Below, in pieces: positions 1 through 5,713 of a DNA stretch of 5,713 nt; within the stretch, counting starts at the first letter, position 1; the number at the start of each line of letters is the position of its first letter. Source of the stretch: Burkholderiales bacterium (lineage in GTDB: Bacteria > Pseudomonadota > Gammaproteobacteria > Burkholderiales > Casimicrobiaceae); contig JANXNO010000475.1 in assembly GCA_025354075.1 (NCBI GenBank), positions 1 through 5,713 of the forward strand. Reading direction: 5' to 3'. A model generated the notes under the pieces. It made no database searches, was not told the origin of the DNA, and was given only the letters and a program-made list of their open reading frames with translations. The translations under genes and the position numbers were made by a program.

Positions 1-245
1 CCGTAACATCCCGGCCAGTCAGGGCACCCTAGGCCGCTGTCGGTCAGGCGCACAAAGGCGCCAAAGGCAATCAGATCAAGCGTTAAAAACGCCGCAATTG
101 CGGCCAGCCGTTTCCACGATAATCGCCGCCCCATCCACAGCGCAAGCAACAGCATGCCCACCCAGGCAATGGCGTTAATGGATGAGAGAGAAAACTGCCA
201 GAAAATCGGCGTTGAAGTAACGGGCGTAACAGGCATAACGGGCAT
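1..245 (-). CDS. ctaA: Heme A synthase (COX15/CtaA family), N-terminal part, cut by window edge
   Basis: Heme A synthase is an integral inner-membrane enzyme that oxidises the C8 methyl of heme O to a formyl group, giving heme A for aa3-type terminal oxidases. Reading from the ATG at 245 there are 81 codons before the window ends. Two hydrophobic stretches, about residues 22-39 and 48-65, look like the first transmembrane helices. The second runs straight into residues 65-81, VRLTDSGLGCPDWPGCY, a signature I recognise from proteobacterial CtaA/COX15, including two cysteines (C74, C80). An in-frame TAA lies upstream with no other ATG between it and 245. A second Met at codon 4 is a possible alternative start. 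No good Shine-Dalgarno sequence is visible; a hairpin at 253-268 occupies that area instead. The gene lies 50 bp downstream of the GGDEF gene on the same strand and could be cotranscribed. Family assignment is firm; the rest of the protein is outside the window. Confidence 0.9.
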   Translation of the reverse strand, partial: MPVMPVTPVTSTPIFWQFSLSSINAIAWVGMLLLALWMGRRLSWKRLAAIAAFLTLDLIAFGAFVRLTDSGLGCPDWPGCY

Positions 246-252
246 TGCACAT

Positions 253-268
253 CGCGACCCAAGTCGCG
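253..268 (-). promoter_or_regulatory. Hairpin in the GGDEF-ctaA spacer, just ahead of ctaA
   Basis: On the minus strand this reads CGCGAC-TTGG-GTCGCG, a perfect 6-bp GC-rich stem with a 4-nt loop. It ends 7 nt before the ctaA ATG, where a ribosome binding site would normally sit. No T-run follows it, so it is not a convincing intrinsic terminator for the GGDEF gene. It could limit translation of ctaA or shape mRNA processing. The structure is seen directly; the role is inference, and a short GC-rich stem can arise by chance. Confidence 0.4.
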
Positions 269-295
269 TAATAACTTAACGACAACCTCTGTATT

Positions 296-1759
296 TTAGG
301 GGTTGCGACGATTCATTGTCTGTGACGCATAAAAGGCGCGTTTGGCGGCGTACATCGCGTCGTCCGCCGCGCGCAGTGATCGTTCAAGTTCGCCCGCTTT
401 TTCACACACCGATGAGCCCATTGCAAATGACAATCGCGGGCCTTGATAAAACTGATTGTTCATCTCGACTACCATGCGCAGCCCTTCTTTGAAGGCGGCC
501 ATTTCTACCTCACCGTAACGCGGCAACAGGCAGGCGAACTCATCGCCGCCAACACGCGCTGCTTGCAGCGAATCGCCGAGCGCTTTTTTTAGCGCCTCGC
601 CCGCGCGCCGCAACAACGCGTCGCCTGCGCTATGACCAAACTCGTCATTGACTTGCTTGAGCCCGTTGAGATCAACGGTCAGCACGCCGATCGGAAACGG
701 ACCGCGACGATTCAGTCGCGAAATTTCGTCCTCGTAAAACGCGCGATTGCGCAGTTTGGTCAACGCATCATGCTTGCCCAAAAATTCAAGGTAAGACTCG
801 GCTTTTTTTCGCGCACTGATGTCGGTGAGCGCCACCTGCACCAGATCCCAATTCGCTTCGTGACCGGGCAGGACAGCCCACTGCATGTGCAAATTAATCG
901 GGTCGCCGCGCAGTGAATAGTTGAGCGTTTCGCGCGACTGAAAGAGGACGTTGTTCCAGCAGTCGAACAGTTGTTCAGCAAAGGATCGGTTCATTTCGTC
1001 GCGGAAAATTTCTGGAAGCCGCGCCAGCAACTCATCCTTGCTCGTGGCACCGAACAGCGTCAACGTCTGGTTGTTCACATCAATCACCCGGATGCGCTCC
1101 ATGCAGGAGAAAACGAACTCTGGATGCACATCAACGAAGGTGCGAAAGTCAGTGATCCCCTGCTCGCGCACCTCGTCAAGCATGGCCTTCACTTCACTGA
1201 AATCCTCTACCCACAGCGATGCGGGTGACAGCGCGAATAGCGCATGGGCGTACGCCTGATTTGTCGCCGCAGCGCTCTCCGCGCGCTTCTGCTCGGTGAA
1301 GTTTTCCATCGCCATCAACATGCGATCCCACGGCTTGGCGAAGTCAGGCAACCGATTCACGTTGAGACGAATATTGAGCGACTGGCGATCAACCGTGTAA
1401 TTAATCGTCTCGAACTGATATGAGGTTGCACCCTCCCAAAGCCGTGCGATTTCGGCAATTGCAGTGGACTGGTCACTGTTGTCGAACAGCGAATCCCCTG
1501 CGATAAGCAGGGCCTGCACATCTTTAGCCCCATACAGGTCAAGCATGCGCTGATTGACCTTGAGCACTTTGATGCGCGAAAAATATTCGTCAATACCCTC
1601 GGGTCGCTGCGTCAAATACGCCGAGATATCCGTCACGCCCGCAGCGCGCCACGATTGCAACAATTGGTAAATTTCGCTGAAATCCTCAACCGCCAGTGCG
1701 ACCGGTGCCAGGTCGAATAGCGGATCAGCGGCTGCAACGTCAGAAGACACGGTGAACAC
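296..1759 (-). CDS. Diguanylate cyclase with two tandem PAS-type sensor domains (PAS-PAS-GGDEF)
   Basis: A 487-residue protein predicted to make cyclic di-GMP from two GTP. Residues about 12-160 and 172-320 are two copies of the same PAS-like module. Segments 24-78 and 184-238 align without gaps, with 22 of 55 residues identical by hand count, both starting VEDFSE and ending in GA. Each copy ends in a linker with a K-rich 'AES' motif (158-162 and 318-322). The GGDEF domain starts at HDALT (330-334), continues with VDLNG (362-366, metal-binding D363) and N371/D372, has an intact GGDEF at 404-408, and closes with RAADDAMYAAKR (463-474). The RxxD inhibitory site expected just upstream is missing: G395 and L398 stand at the Arg and Asp positions. 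No signal peptide or membrane helix is seen, so it is likely cytosolic. The start is GTG at 1757-1759, because an in-frame TGA sits directly upstream and the first ATG is at codon 72. No clear Shine-Dalgarno sequence is present. The ligand of the PAS modules is unknown. Confidence 0.92.
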   Translation of the reverse strand: MFTVSSDVAAADPLFDLAPVALAVEDFSEIYQLLQSWRAAGVTDISAYLTQRPEGIDEYFSRIKVLKVNQRMLDLYGAKDVQALLIAGDSLFDNSDQSTAIAEIARLWEGATSYQFETINYTVDRQSLNIRLNVNRLPDFAKPWDRMLMAMENFTEQKRAESAAATNQAYAHALFALSPASLWVEDFSEVKAMLDEVREQGITDFRTFVDVHPEFVFSCMERIRVIDVNNQTLTLFGATSKDELLARLPEIFRDEMNRSFAEQLFDCWNNVLFQSRETLNYSLRGDPINLHMQWAVLPGHEANWDLVQVALTDISARKKAESYLEFLGKHDALTKLRNRAFYEDEISRLNRRGPFPIGVLTVDLNGLKQVNDEFGHSAGDALLRRAGEALKKALGDSLQAARVGGDEFACLLPRYGEVEMAAFKEGLRMVVEMNNQFYQGPRLSFAMGSSVCEKAGELERSLRAADDAMYAAKRAFYASQTMNRRNP

Positions 1760-1824
1760 TCACGGGAAGCTGGGAGAAAGCATGCTGCATGATAGACAAG
1801 TTGCTCGCTCTTTAGAATGGCGGC
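1760..1824. promoter_or_regulatory. Divergent promoter region between the GGDEF gene and ubiB
   Basis: This 65-bp spacer is the only room for promoters of both divergent genes. On the minus strand TATCAT (1794 to 1789) is a 5/6 match to a sigma70 -10 box, with a weak TTCTAA at a 17-bp spacing; that start would give a GGDEF leader of roughly 20 nt. On the plus strand TAGAAT (1813-1818) is a 5/6 -10 match, with TAGACA (1793-1798) as a 5/6 -35 match but a short 14-bp gap. An 8-bp palindrome AGCATGCT lies at 1779-1786 and could be an operator half or chance. All boxes were picked by eye and none is certain. Confidence 0.35.
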
Positions 1825-3372
1825 ATGCGCTTATTCCGTCTCGCGAAAATTGTCAGTGTGTTCCATAAACAAGGGCTCGACGAATTCGTTCTGCTCGACG
1901 CCCCGAACCCGCTGCTGCGCGGCATCGGCAAGCTGCTGGGCACCCGTAAACATGCCGAACCCCGTGGCGTACGTCTGCGGCGGGCACTAGAGTCGCTTGG
2001 CCCGATATTTGTTAAATTTGGGCAGGTTTTGTCTACCCGGCCTGACCTCATTCCACCCGATATTGCCGGAGAGCTGTCCTTATTGCAGGATAAGGTGCCA
2101 CCGTTTCCAGCCGCTGACGTGCGCATCGTACTCGAAAAAGCGTACGGTCGCCCCACCGAGCAGGTGTTTTCGAGCTTCGACTGGCAGCCCATTGCCAGCG
2201 CGAGCGTGGCGCAGGTGCATTTCGCGACGATACAACTCAAAACGGGTGACACGTTTGAGGAACGTGAGGTCGCAGTAAAAGTGCTCCGTCCCGATATCAA
2301 ACCGGTGATCGAAAGCGACCTCGCGCTACTGTCGGTACTCGCAGGTTGGGTCGAAAAATTCAGCGCGGATGGTCGACGGCTGAAACCGCGCGAAGTGGTC
2401 GCCGAATTCAACAAATATTTGCACGACGAACTGGACCTGATCAAGGAAGCGGCCAATTGCTCGCAACTGCGCCGCAATTTCACCGGCTCAACGCTGCTCT
2501 ACATGCCCGAGGTGCATTGGGACTGGTGCGAACAAAACGTGATGGTGATGGAGCGGCTTCATGCCACACCGGTTAACCAACTGGACAAGCTGACTGAGGC
2601 TGGCGTTGACATCAAAAAGCTGGCACGTGAAGGCGTAGAAATTTTCTTCACTCAAGTATTTCGCGACGGATTCTTTCATGCTGACATGCATCCCGGCAAC
2701 ATCGCCGTGCGCACTGATAAGGAGCATCTGGGTCAATACGTCGGCATGGATTTCGGCATCATCGGCACTTTGACCGACAATGATCGCCGCTATCTGGCTG
2801 AAAATTTCCTCGCGTTTTTTCGCCGCGATTATCGACGTGTTGCCAGCGCGCACATCGAATCAGGTTGGGTGCCGCCGGGCACGCGCGTGGACGAACTGGA
2901 GAACGCCGTTCGCAGCGTGTGTGAGCCGATTTTTGATCGACCGCTGGCAGATATTTCGTTCGGCAAAGTGTTGCTGCGACTGTTTCAGGTGTCGCGTCGC
3001 TTCAACGTAGAAATTCAGCCGCAGCTTGTGCTACTGCAAAAGACGTTGCTCAACGTTGAAGGGCTCGGCCGCCAGCTGGATCCGTATCTGGATTTGTGGG
3101 CCACCGCACAGCCGTTTCTCGAAAAGTGGATGAAGGATCAGATCGGCCCGGAAGCCGTGTGGCAACGCCTGATTGAGCAAGCACCGTATCTCTCGTCGGC
3201 GCTGCCACAGCTGCCGCGCTTGATTCATCAATCGCTTGAAAGACGCGCCGAACCTGCGGCCCCCGTTGTGGTTAACACCGCTACGGGTTGGACCAATGTC
3301 TGGCTGGCAATCATTGCGTTTTGCATGCTCGCGATTTTGGGGACGCTGTGGATTCCGTTGTTGCTGGATTAA
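1825..3372 (+). CDS. ubiB: UbiB, kinase-like ATPase of ubiquinone biosynthesis (ABC1/ADCK family)
   Basis: UbiB is an atypical protein-kinase-like ATPase required for aerobic ubiquinone synthesis, thought to help deliver membrane-bound prenyl intermediates to the soluble Ubi enzymes. All family hallmarks are present in the 515 residues: the KxGQ motif (K64-Q67, in [17 protein letters not shown]), the alanine-rich nucleotide loop ASASVAQVH (124-132), the VAVK lysine K152, the ExD and EAAN segment (E202, D204, 208-211), the catalytic-loop equivalent HADMHPGN (285-292) and DFG (309-311). The C-terminus ends in one clear hydrophobic helix (about 490-513), the membrane anchor; E. coli UbiB is somewhat longer and is described with two such segments. 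ATG 1825 is the first start after an in-frame TAG at 1813-1815. The ribosome binding site is weak, and the candidate -10 box lies only 6 nt upstream. In many gammaproteobacteria ubiB follows ubiE and ubiJ; here it does not. Confidence 0.95.
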   Translation: MRLFRLAKIVSVFHKQGLDEFVLLDAPNPLLRGIGKLLGTRKHAEPRGVRLRRALESLGPIFVKFGQVLSTRPDLIPPDIAGELSLLQDKVPPFPAADVRIVLEKAYGRPTEQVFSSFDWQPIASASVAQVHFATIQLKTGDTFEEREVAVKVLRPDIKPVIESDLALLSVLAGWVEKFSADGRRLKPREVVAEFNKYLHDELDLIKEAANCSQLRRNFTGSTLLYMPEVHWDWCEQNVMVMERLHATPVNQLDKLTEAGVDIKKLAREGVEIFFTQVFRDGFFHADMHPGNIAVRTDKEHLGQYVGMDFGIIGTLTDNDRRYLAENFLAFFRRDYRRVASAHIESGWVPPGTRVDELENAVRSVCEPIFDRPLADISFGKVLLRLFQVSRRFNVEIQPQLVLLQKTLLNVEGLGRQLDPYLDLWATAQPFLEKWMKDQIGPEAVWQRLIEQAPYLSSALPQLPRLIHQSLERRAEPAAPVVVNTATGWTNVWLAIIAFCMLAILGTLWIPLLLD

Positions 3373-3377
3373 GGGCA

Positions 3378-3409
3378 CTTGTAGGAGCGGCCTTGGCCGC
3401 TACTACAAG
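3378..3409. repeat. REP-like palindrome (GTAG type) between ubiB and the FAD oxidase gene
   Basis: Inverted repeat with 15-nt arms CTTGTAGGAGCGGCC (3378-3392) and GGCCGCTACTACAAG (3395-3409) around a TT centre; 14 of 15 positions pair, with one G/A mismatch. The core, GTAGGAGCGGCCTTGGCCGC, matches the GTAG-headed REP sequences known from Xanthomonas, Stenotrophomonas and Pseudomonas, which are mobilised by RAYT (TnpA-REP) transposases. Both strands start with GTAG, so the element is symmetrical end to end. It begins 5 nt after the ubiB stop and ends 9 nt before the next ATG. In mRNA it should fold into a strong stem that may protect the ubiB 3' end, attenuate read-through, or crowd the downstream ribosome binding site. 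No T-run follows, so it is not a standard terminator. Only one copy is in the window. Confidence 0.75.
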
Positions 3410-3418
3410 AGACAACGC

Positions 3419-4750
3419 ATGGGTCGAACTTACGACATCGTGAATCCCATTTCGCTCGATCAACCGTGGGGTCGCGGTTTCAACGCTGCACACACGCACG
3501 CGTTCGCTGACGACAAGCCACTGCTCGCGAGGAACTTTTTGCCGCGCGGATTGGGGCGAAGTTATGGTGACGTATGTGTGAACGATGGCGGCACCTTGCT
3601 GCATACGTTTCGCCGCGACCGGCTGTTGGCGTTCGATGATGTTCATGGTGTGTTGACGTGTGAAGCGGGTGCCTCGCTCGCTGACATTGCTCAGGTGATG
3701 CTGCCACATGGATGGTTTCTGCCGGTTGTGCCCGGCACGCGTTACGTGACTGTCGGCGGGGCAATCGCCAACGACGTCCACGGTAAAAATCACCACGTTG
3801 CCGGAGCGTTTGGACGATTCGTTAAATCCTGCTCGCTCTATCGCTCGGACTGGCAATCTGCGCAAACAGTTGCGCCTGCTGACGCCATGTTCCCGTCGGT
3901 CATTGGTGGGCTCGGACTGTCCGGGCTCATGAACGAAGCAAGCATCCAGCTCAAACCCGTGCCTGGCCCCGGCATCATGCAGGAAACCAAGCTTTTCGGC
4001 GGTGACGGCCGTATCGACGACTGTCTCGCGCTTGACGAACAAAGTAGCGCGTGGGAATACACCGTCGGCTGGATCGACACGCTGGATCGCGGTTTGCGCG
4101 GCGTGTTCTTTCGCGGCAAACATGCGGATGGGCCAGACGAATGGCTTGCGCCGAACGCTGCGCGCCTCACCATGCCGATGGACGCGCCGCGATGGGCGCT
4201 GGGACGCTGGAGCGCCAAGGCGTTCAACGCGGCCTACTATCGCGCGCAGTCCATGCGAACCGCCACACGAGAAACGATTCCGTTGTGGCAATTTTTCTTT
4301 CCACTCGATGCGGTGAACGCGTGGAATCGCGCGTACGGCAAACGTGGCTTCATCCAGTATCAGTTTGTCGTGCCGACCGTTGCGGCGCGCGAAACGGTAC
4401 CGCGAATACTCGCGCATCTGCGTGAAGCCAACGTGGCGAGCTATCTAGCCGTCATCAAAACATTCGGCGATTTAGCGTCACCGGGGCTGATGAGTTTTCC
4501 GATGCCGGGCACCACCGTTGCACTGGACATTCCAGCGCCGAATTCACTTGATCTGCGCGCCCTGGATCGAGCTGACGCGATGGTGGCTGACGTTGGTGGC
4601 CGTGTGTATCCCGCCAAAGACGCACGAATGTCTGCGGCCATGTTTCAGCGCTTTTTTCCGCAGTGGCGCGCACTTGAAGCAACCCGCGACCCAGCCATTT
4701 CATCCTCATTTTGGCGACGCGTCACCACCTCACAAGATACCTTGGAATGA
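3419..4750 (+). CDS. dprE1: DprE1-like FAD-dependent oxidase (decaprenyl-phosphoryl-ribose 2'-oxidase homologue)
   Basis: A 443-residue flavoenzyme of the VAO/PCMH type. Mycobacterial DprE1 oxidises the 2'-OH of decaprenyl-phosphoryl-ribose to a keto intermediate that DprE2 then reduces to the arabinose form. The FAD domain (about 15-185) carries RGLGRSYGD (43-51) and VPGTRYVTVGGAIANDVHGK (104-123) followed by NHH. The substrate domain (about 190-440) carries FPLDAVNAWNRAYG (294-307), the QYQF segment (Q313, Q315) and AKDAR (399-403). From memory of the M. tuberculosis enzyme, H132, K134, Q334, Q336 and K418 correspond to H121, K123, Q313, Q315 and K400, all kept, while C387 corresponds to A368, N385 to T366 and Y314 to F293. 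ATG 3419 is preferred: the frame stays open upstream to an ATG at 3236, but that would lie inside ubiB and add about 61 residues with no family resemblance. A weak AAGAGA precedes the start. It overlaps the next gene by ATGA. The exact sugar lipid is inferred. Confidence 0.88.
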   Translation: MGRTYDIVNPISLDQPWGRGFNAAHTHAFADDKPLLARNFLPRGLGRSYGDVCVNDGGTLLHTFRRDRLLAFDDVHGVLTCEAGASLADIAQVMLPHGWFLPVVPGTRYVTVGGAIANDVHGKNHHVAGAFGRFVKSCSLYRSDWQSAQTVAPADAMFPSVIGGLGLSGLMNEASIQLKPVPGPGIMQETKLFGGDGRIDDCLALDEQSSAWEYTVGWIDTLDRGLRGVFFRGKHADGPDEWLAPNAARLTMPMDAPRWALGRWSAKAFNAAYYRAQSMRTATRETIPLWQFFFPLDAVNAWNRAYGKRGFIQYQFVVPTVAARETVPRILAHLREANVASYLAVIKTFGDLASPGLMSFPMPGTTVALDIPAPNSLDLRALDRADAMVADVGGRVYPAKDARMSAAMFQRFFPQWRALEATRDPAISSSFWRRVTTSQDTLE

Positions 4751-5487
4751 ATGAAACAAACGTCGTGGTCGTCGGTGCCACGTCCGCCGTAGCGCAGGCC
4801 GCAATTCGTTTGTGGGCACAACGCGGACACACGCTCACGCTGGTTGCGCGCAATGCAGCGGAGCTTGAACGCATCGCTGCCGACGCCCGCGTGCGGGGCT
4901 CGCCACAGGTTACAACGCTAACGGGTGATTTGACCGAGCGCAAATTTATCGCTGAATCTATTCGCTCAACCAATGCACCGCGCATCGCGTTGATCGCGTA
5001 CGGCAGCCTGACTGATTCCGCACGCGCCGACACTGACGTGGACTATTTGGCGGATGAACTGCAAGCGAACTTCGTGAGTGCCGCCTTGTGGGCGCAGTTA
5101 CTCGCGGATCGAATGGCGGCGAACAACGCGGCTGGCGGCAGCATCGCGGTCATCTCGTCAGTGGCGGGAGATCGCGGTCGCGGCAGCAATCATGCGTACG
5201 GCGCGGCGAAGGCGGGGCTCACCGCGTTCTGCTCTGGCCTGCGCGCCCGCATGGCGACGCGGCGGGTGCATGTGGTCACGGTGAAGCCCGGATTTATCGA
5301 TTCACCGATGACGGCACACATCGCGAAAAAAGGCGCGCTGTGGGCGACGCCAGACGCAGTTGCTGCGGGCATTGTCAGCGCCATCGACAAAAAGCGTGAC
5401 GTCGTCTATTTGCCCGGTTTCTGGCGACTGATCATGCTAATCATCACACACATTCCCGAGCGGATTTTCAAGCGCTTAAAGATTTAG
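4747..5487 (+). CDS. dprE2: DprE2-like short-chain dehydrogenase (decaprenyl-phosphoryl-2-keto-erythropentose reductase homologue)
   Basis: A 246-residue classical SDR predicted to reduce the keto sugar lipid made by the preceding oxidase with NAD(P)H, completing a 2'-epimerisation. The Rossmann nucleotide loop is GATSAVA (10-16), a variant of TGxxxGxG with Ala at the last glycine, which occurs in this branch. Active-site residues are visible: N108 in QANF, S137/S138 in VISSVAG, and Y151 with K155 in AYGAAKAGL. PGFIDSPMT (181-189) follows as the usual PG segment. The C-terminal end, WRLIMLIITHIPERIFKRLKI with W226 onward, is hydrophobic then basic and closely resembles the end of mycobacterial DprE2 (HIPRSIFRKLPI); it probably touches the membrane where the lipid substrate sits. 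ATG 4747 overlaps the upstream TGA as ATGA, implying translational coupling. The in-frame ATG at 4711 would add 12 residues ahead of the first beta strand and overlap more. Pairing with the oxidase supports the assignment strongly. Confidence 0.87.
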   Translation: MNETNVVVVGATSAVAQAAIRLWAQRGHTLTLVARNAAELERIAADARVRGSPQVTTLTGDLTERKFIAESIRSTNAPRIALIAYGSLTDSARADTDVDYLADELQANFVSAALWAQLLADRMAANNAAGGSIAVISSVAGDRGRGSNHAYGAAKAGLTAFCSGLRARMATRRVHVVTVKPGFIDSPMTAHIAKKGALWATPDAVAAGIVSAIDKKRDVVYLPGFWRLIMLIITHIPERIFKRLKI

Positions 5488-5492
5488 CGCTT
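5470..5492. other. Hairpin spanning the convergent gene junction
   Basis: AAGCGCT (5470-5476) pairs with AGCGCTT (5486-5492) as a perfect 7-bp stem around a 9-nt AT-rich loop that could partly pair further (AAA with TTT). It covers the stop codons of the reductase gene (TAG, 5485-5487) and reaches the aldehyde dehydrogenase stop (5491-5493, minus strand). A second 5-bp stem, CGCCG/CGGCG, follows at 5494-5510. Neither has a T-run on either strand, so a bidirectional intrinsic terminator is only a possibility. Confidence 0.3.
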
Positions 5493-5713
5493 ACGCCGTT
5501 ACCTTCGGCGCGTAACCCAACATCGCCTTGATCTCAAGGAATTCGCCAAAGGCATGATCGCCCCACTCGCGGCCATTGCCCGATTGCTTGAATCCGCCAA
5601 ACGGTGCCATGAAATCCGGCCCTGCACTGTTGATGTTGACCTGCCCAGCACGCAGACGTGACGCCACTTTGCGCGTCGCCTCCACGTCGGTGCCCGAGAT
5701 GTAAGCGGCCAAC
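5491..5713 (-). CDS. Aldehyde dehydrogenase (NAD(P)+), C-terminal fragment, cut by window edge
   Basis: The last 74 or so residues of an NAD(P)+-dependent aldehyde dehydrogenase of about 475-500 residues, entering from beyond the right edge. The visible part begins LAAYISGTD (the leading Leu is TTG, an internal codon rather than a start). It continues with the strand RAGQVNIN and the family signature APFGGFKQSGNGREWG, which carries the conserved PFGGxKxSGxGRE, then the oligomerisation tail FGEFLEIKAMLGY. The catalytic Cys and Glu and the coenzyme-binding domain are outside the window, so the substrate cannot be named. The gene converges on the DprE2-like gene with 3 bp between stop codons and is probably an unrelated transcription unit. 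Confidence 0.9.
   Translation of the reverse strand, partial: LAAYISGTDVEATRKVASRLRAGQVNINSAGPDFMAPFGGFKQSGNGREWGDHAFGEFLEIKAMLGYAPKVTA

Noticed and set aside
253..268. Intrinsic terminator for the GGDEF gene
   Set aside because: The stem is short and is not followed by a T-run on the minus strand.
1812..2483. Minus-strand open frame (223 codons) opposite ubiB
   Set aside because: Its Ser/Arg-rich low-complexity composition and full overlap with conserved UbiB motifs mark it as a shadow frame.
3236..3418. N-terminal extension of the DprE1-like protein from an ATG inside ubiB
   Set aside because: The added residues are ubiB and REP sequence read in another frame, Cys/Trp/Arg-rich and unlike any DprE1 N-terminus; ATG 3419 fits the family.
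3311..4417. Long minus-strand open frame (368 codons) opposite the DprE1-like gene
   Set aside because: It has no recognisable motif, is rich in Arg/His/Ala as expected of an antisense frame in GC-rich coding DNA, and lies opposite a gene with clear family signatures.
4711..4746. Upstream in-frame ATG for the DprE2-like gene
   Set aside because: It adds 12 residues before the first Rossmann strand with no family match, whereas ATG 4747 gives a typical ATGA overlap and normal length.
5710..5712. Apparent TTG start of the aldehyde dehydrogenase fragment
   Set aside because: The codon is an internal Leu in the conserved LAAYISGTD stretch; the frame continues past the window edge.

Overview
The window reads as chromosomal DNA of a proteobacterium, most likely a betaproteobacterium or a close relative. 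The clues are GC-rich codon use, a heme A synthase of the 'SGLGCPDWPGCYG' type, a UbiB of the proteobacterial type (so ubiquinone is made), and a GTAG-type REP palindrome of the kind known from Xanthomonas, Stenotrophomonas and Pseudomonas. The genus cannot be fixed from the sequence alone. No phage, plasmid, IS, CRISPR, tRNA or rRNA signal was seen.

Layout. Positions 1-245 (minus) hold the N-terminal 81 residues of a heme A synthase (ctaA/COX15) that runs off the left edge. Positions 296-1759 (minus) encode a soluble diguanylate cyclase with two duplicated PAS-type sensor domains and a canonical GGDEF site. It reads toward ctaA, with 50 bp between them that contain a compact hairpin. A 65-bp divergent spacer (1760-1824) separates it from a plus-strand run: ubiB (1825-3372), a REP-like hairpin (3378-3409), a DprE1-like FAD oxidase (3419-4750) and a DprE2-like short-chain dehydrogenase (4747-5487), the last two overlapping by ATGA. 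At 5491-5713 (minus) the C-terminal end of an aldehyde dehydrogenase converges on the dehydrogenase gene with only 3 bp between the stop codons.

How the genes may work together. ctaA and ubiB both serve aerobic respiration (heme A for aa3-type oxidases, ubiquinone for electron transport), with a c-di-GMP synthase between them. The DprE1/DprE2 pair is the two-step epimerase that in mycobacteria turns decaprenyl-phosphoryl ribose into decaprenyl-phosphoryl arabinose. Its presence suggests that this bacterium makes a polyprenyl-linked D-arabinofuranose donor, or a related 2-epimerised sugar lipid, for a surface glycan. No prenyl-phosphoribosyl synthase or arabinosyltransferase is visible in the window. 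The most notable points are this epimerase pair in a proteobacterial setting, its natural alanine at the position of the benzothiazinone-reactive cysteine, and the REP hairpin between ubiB and the pair.
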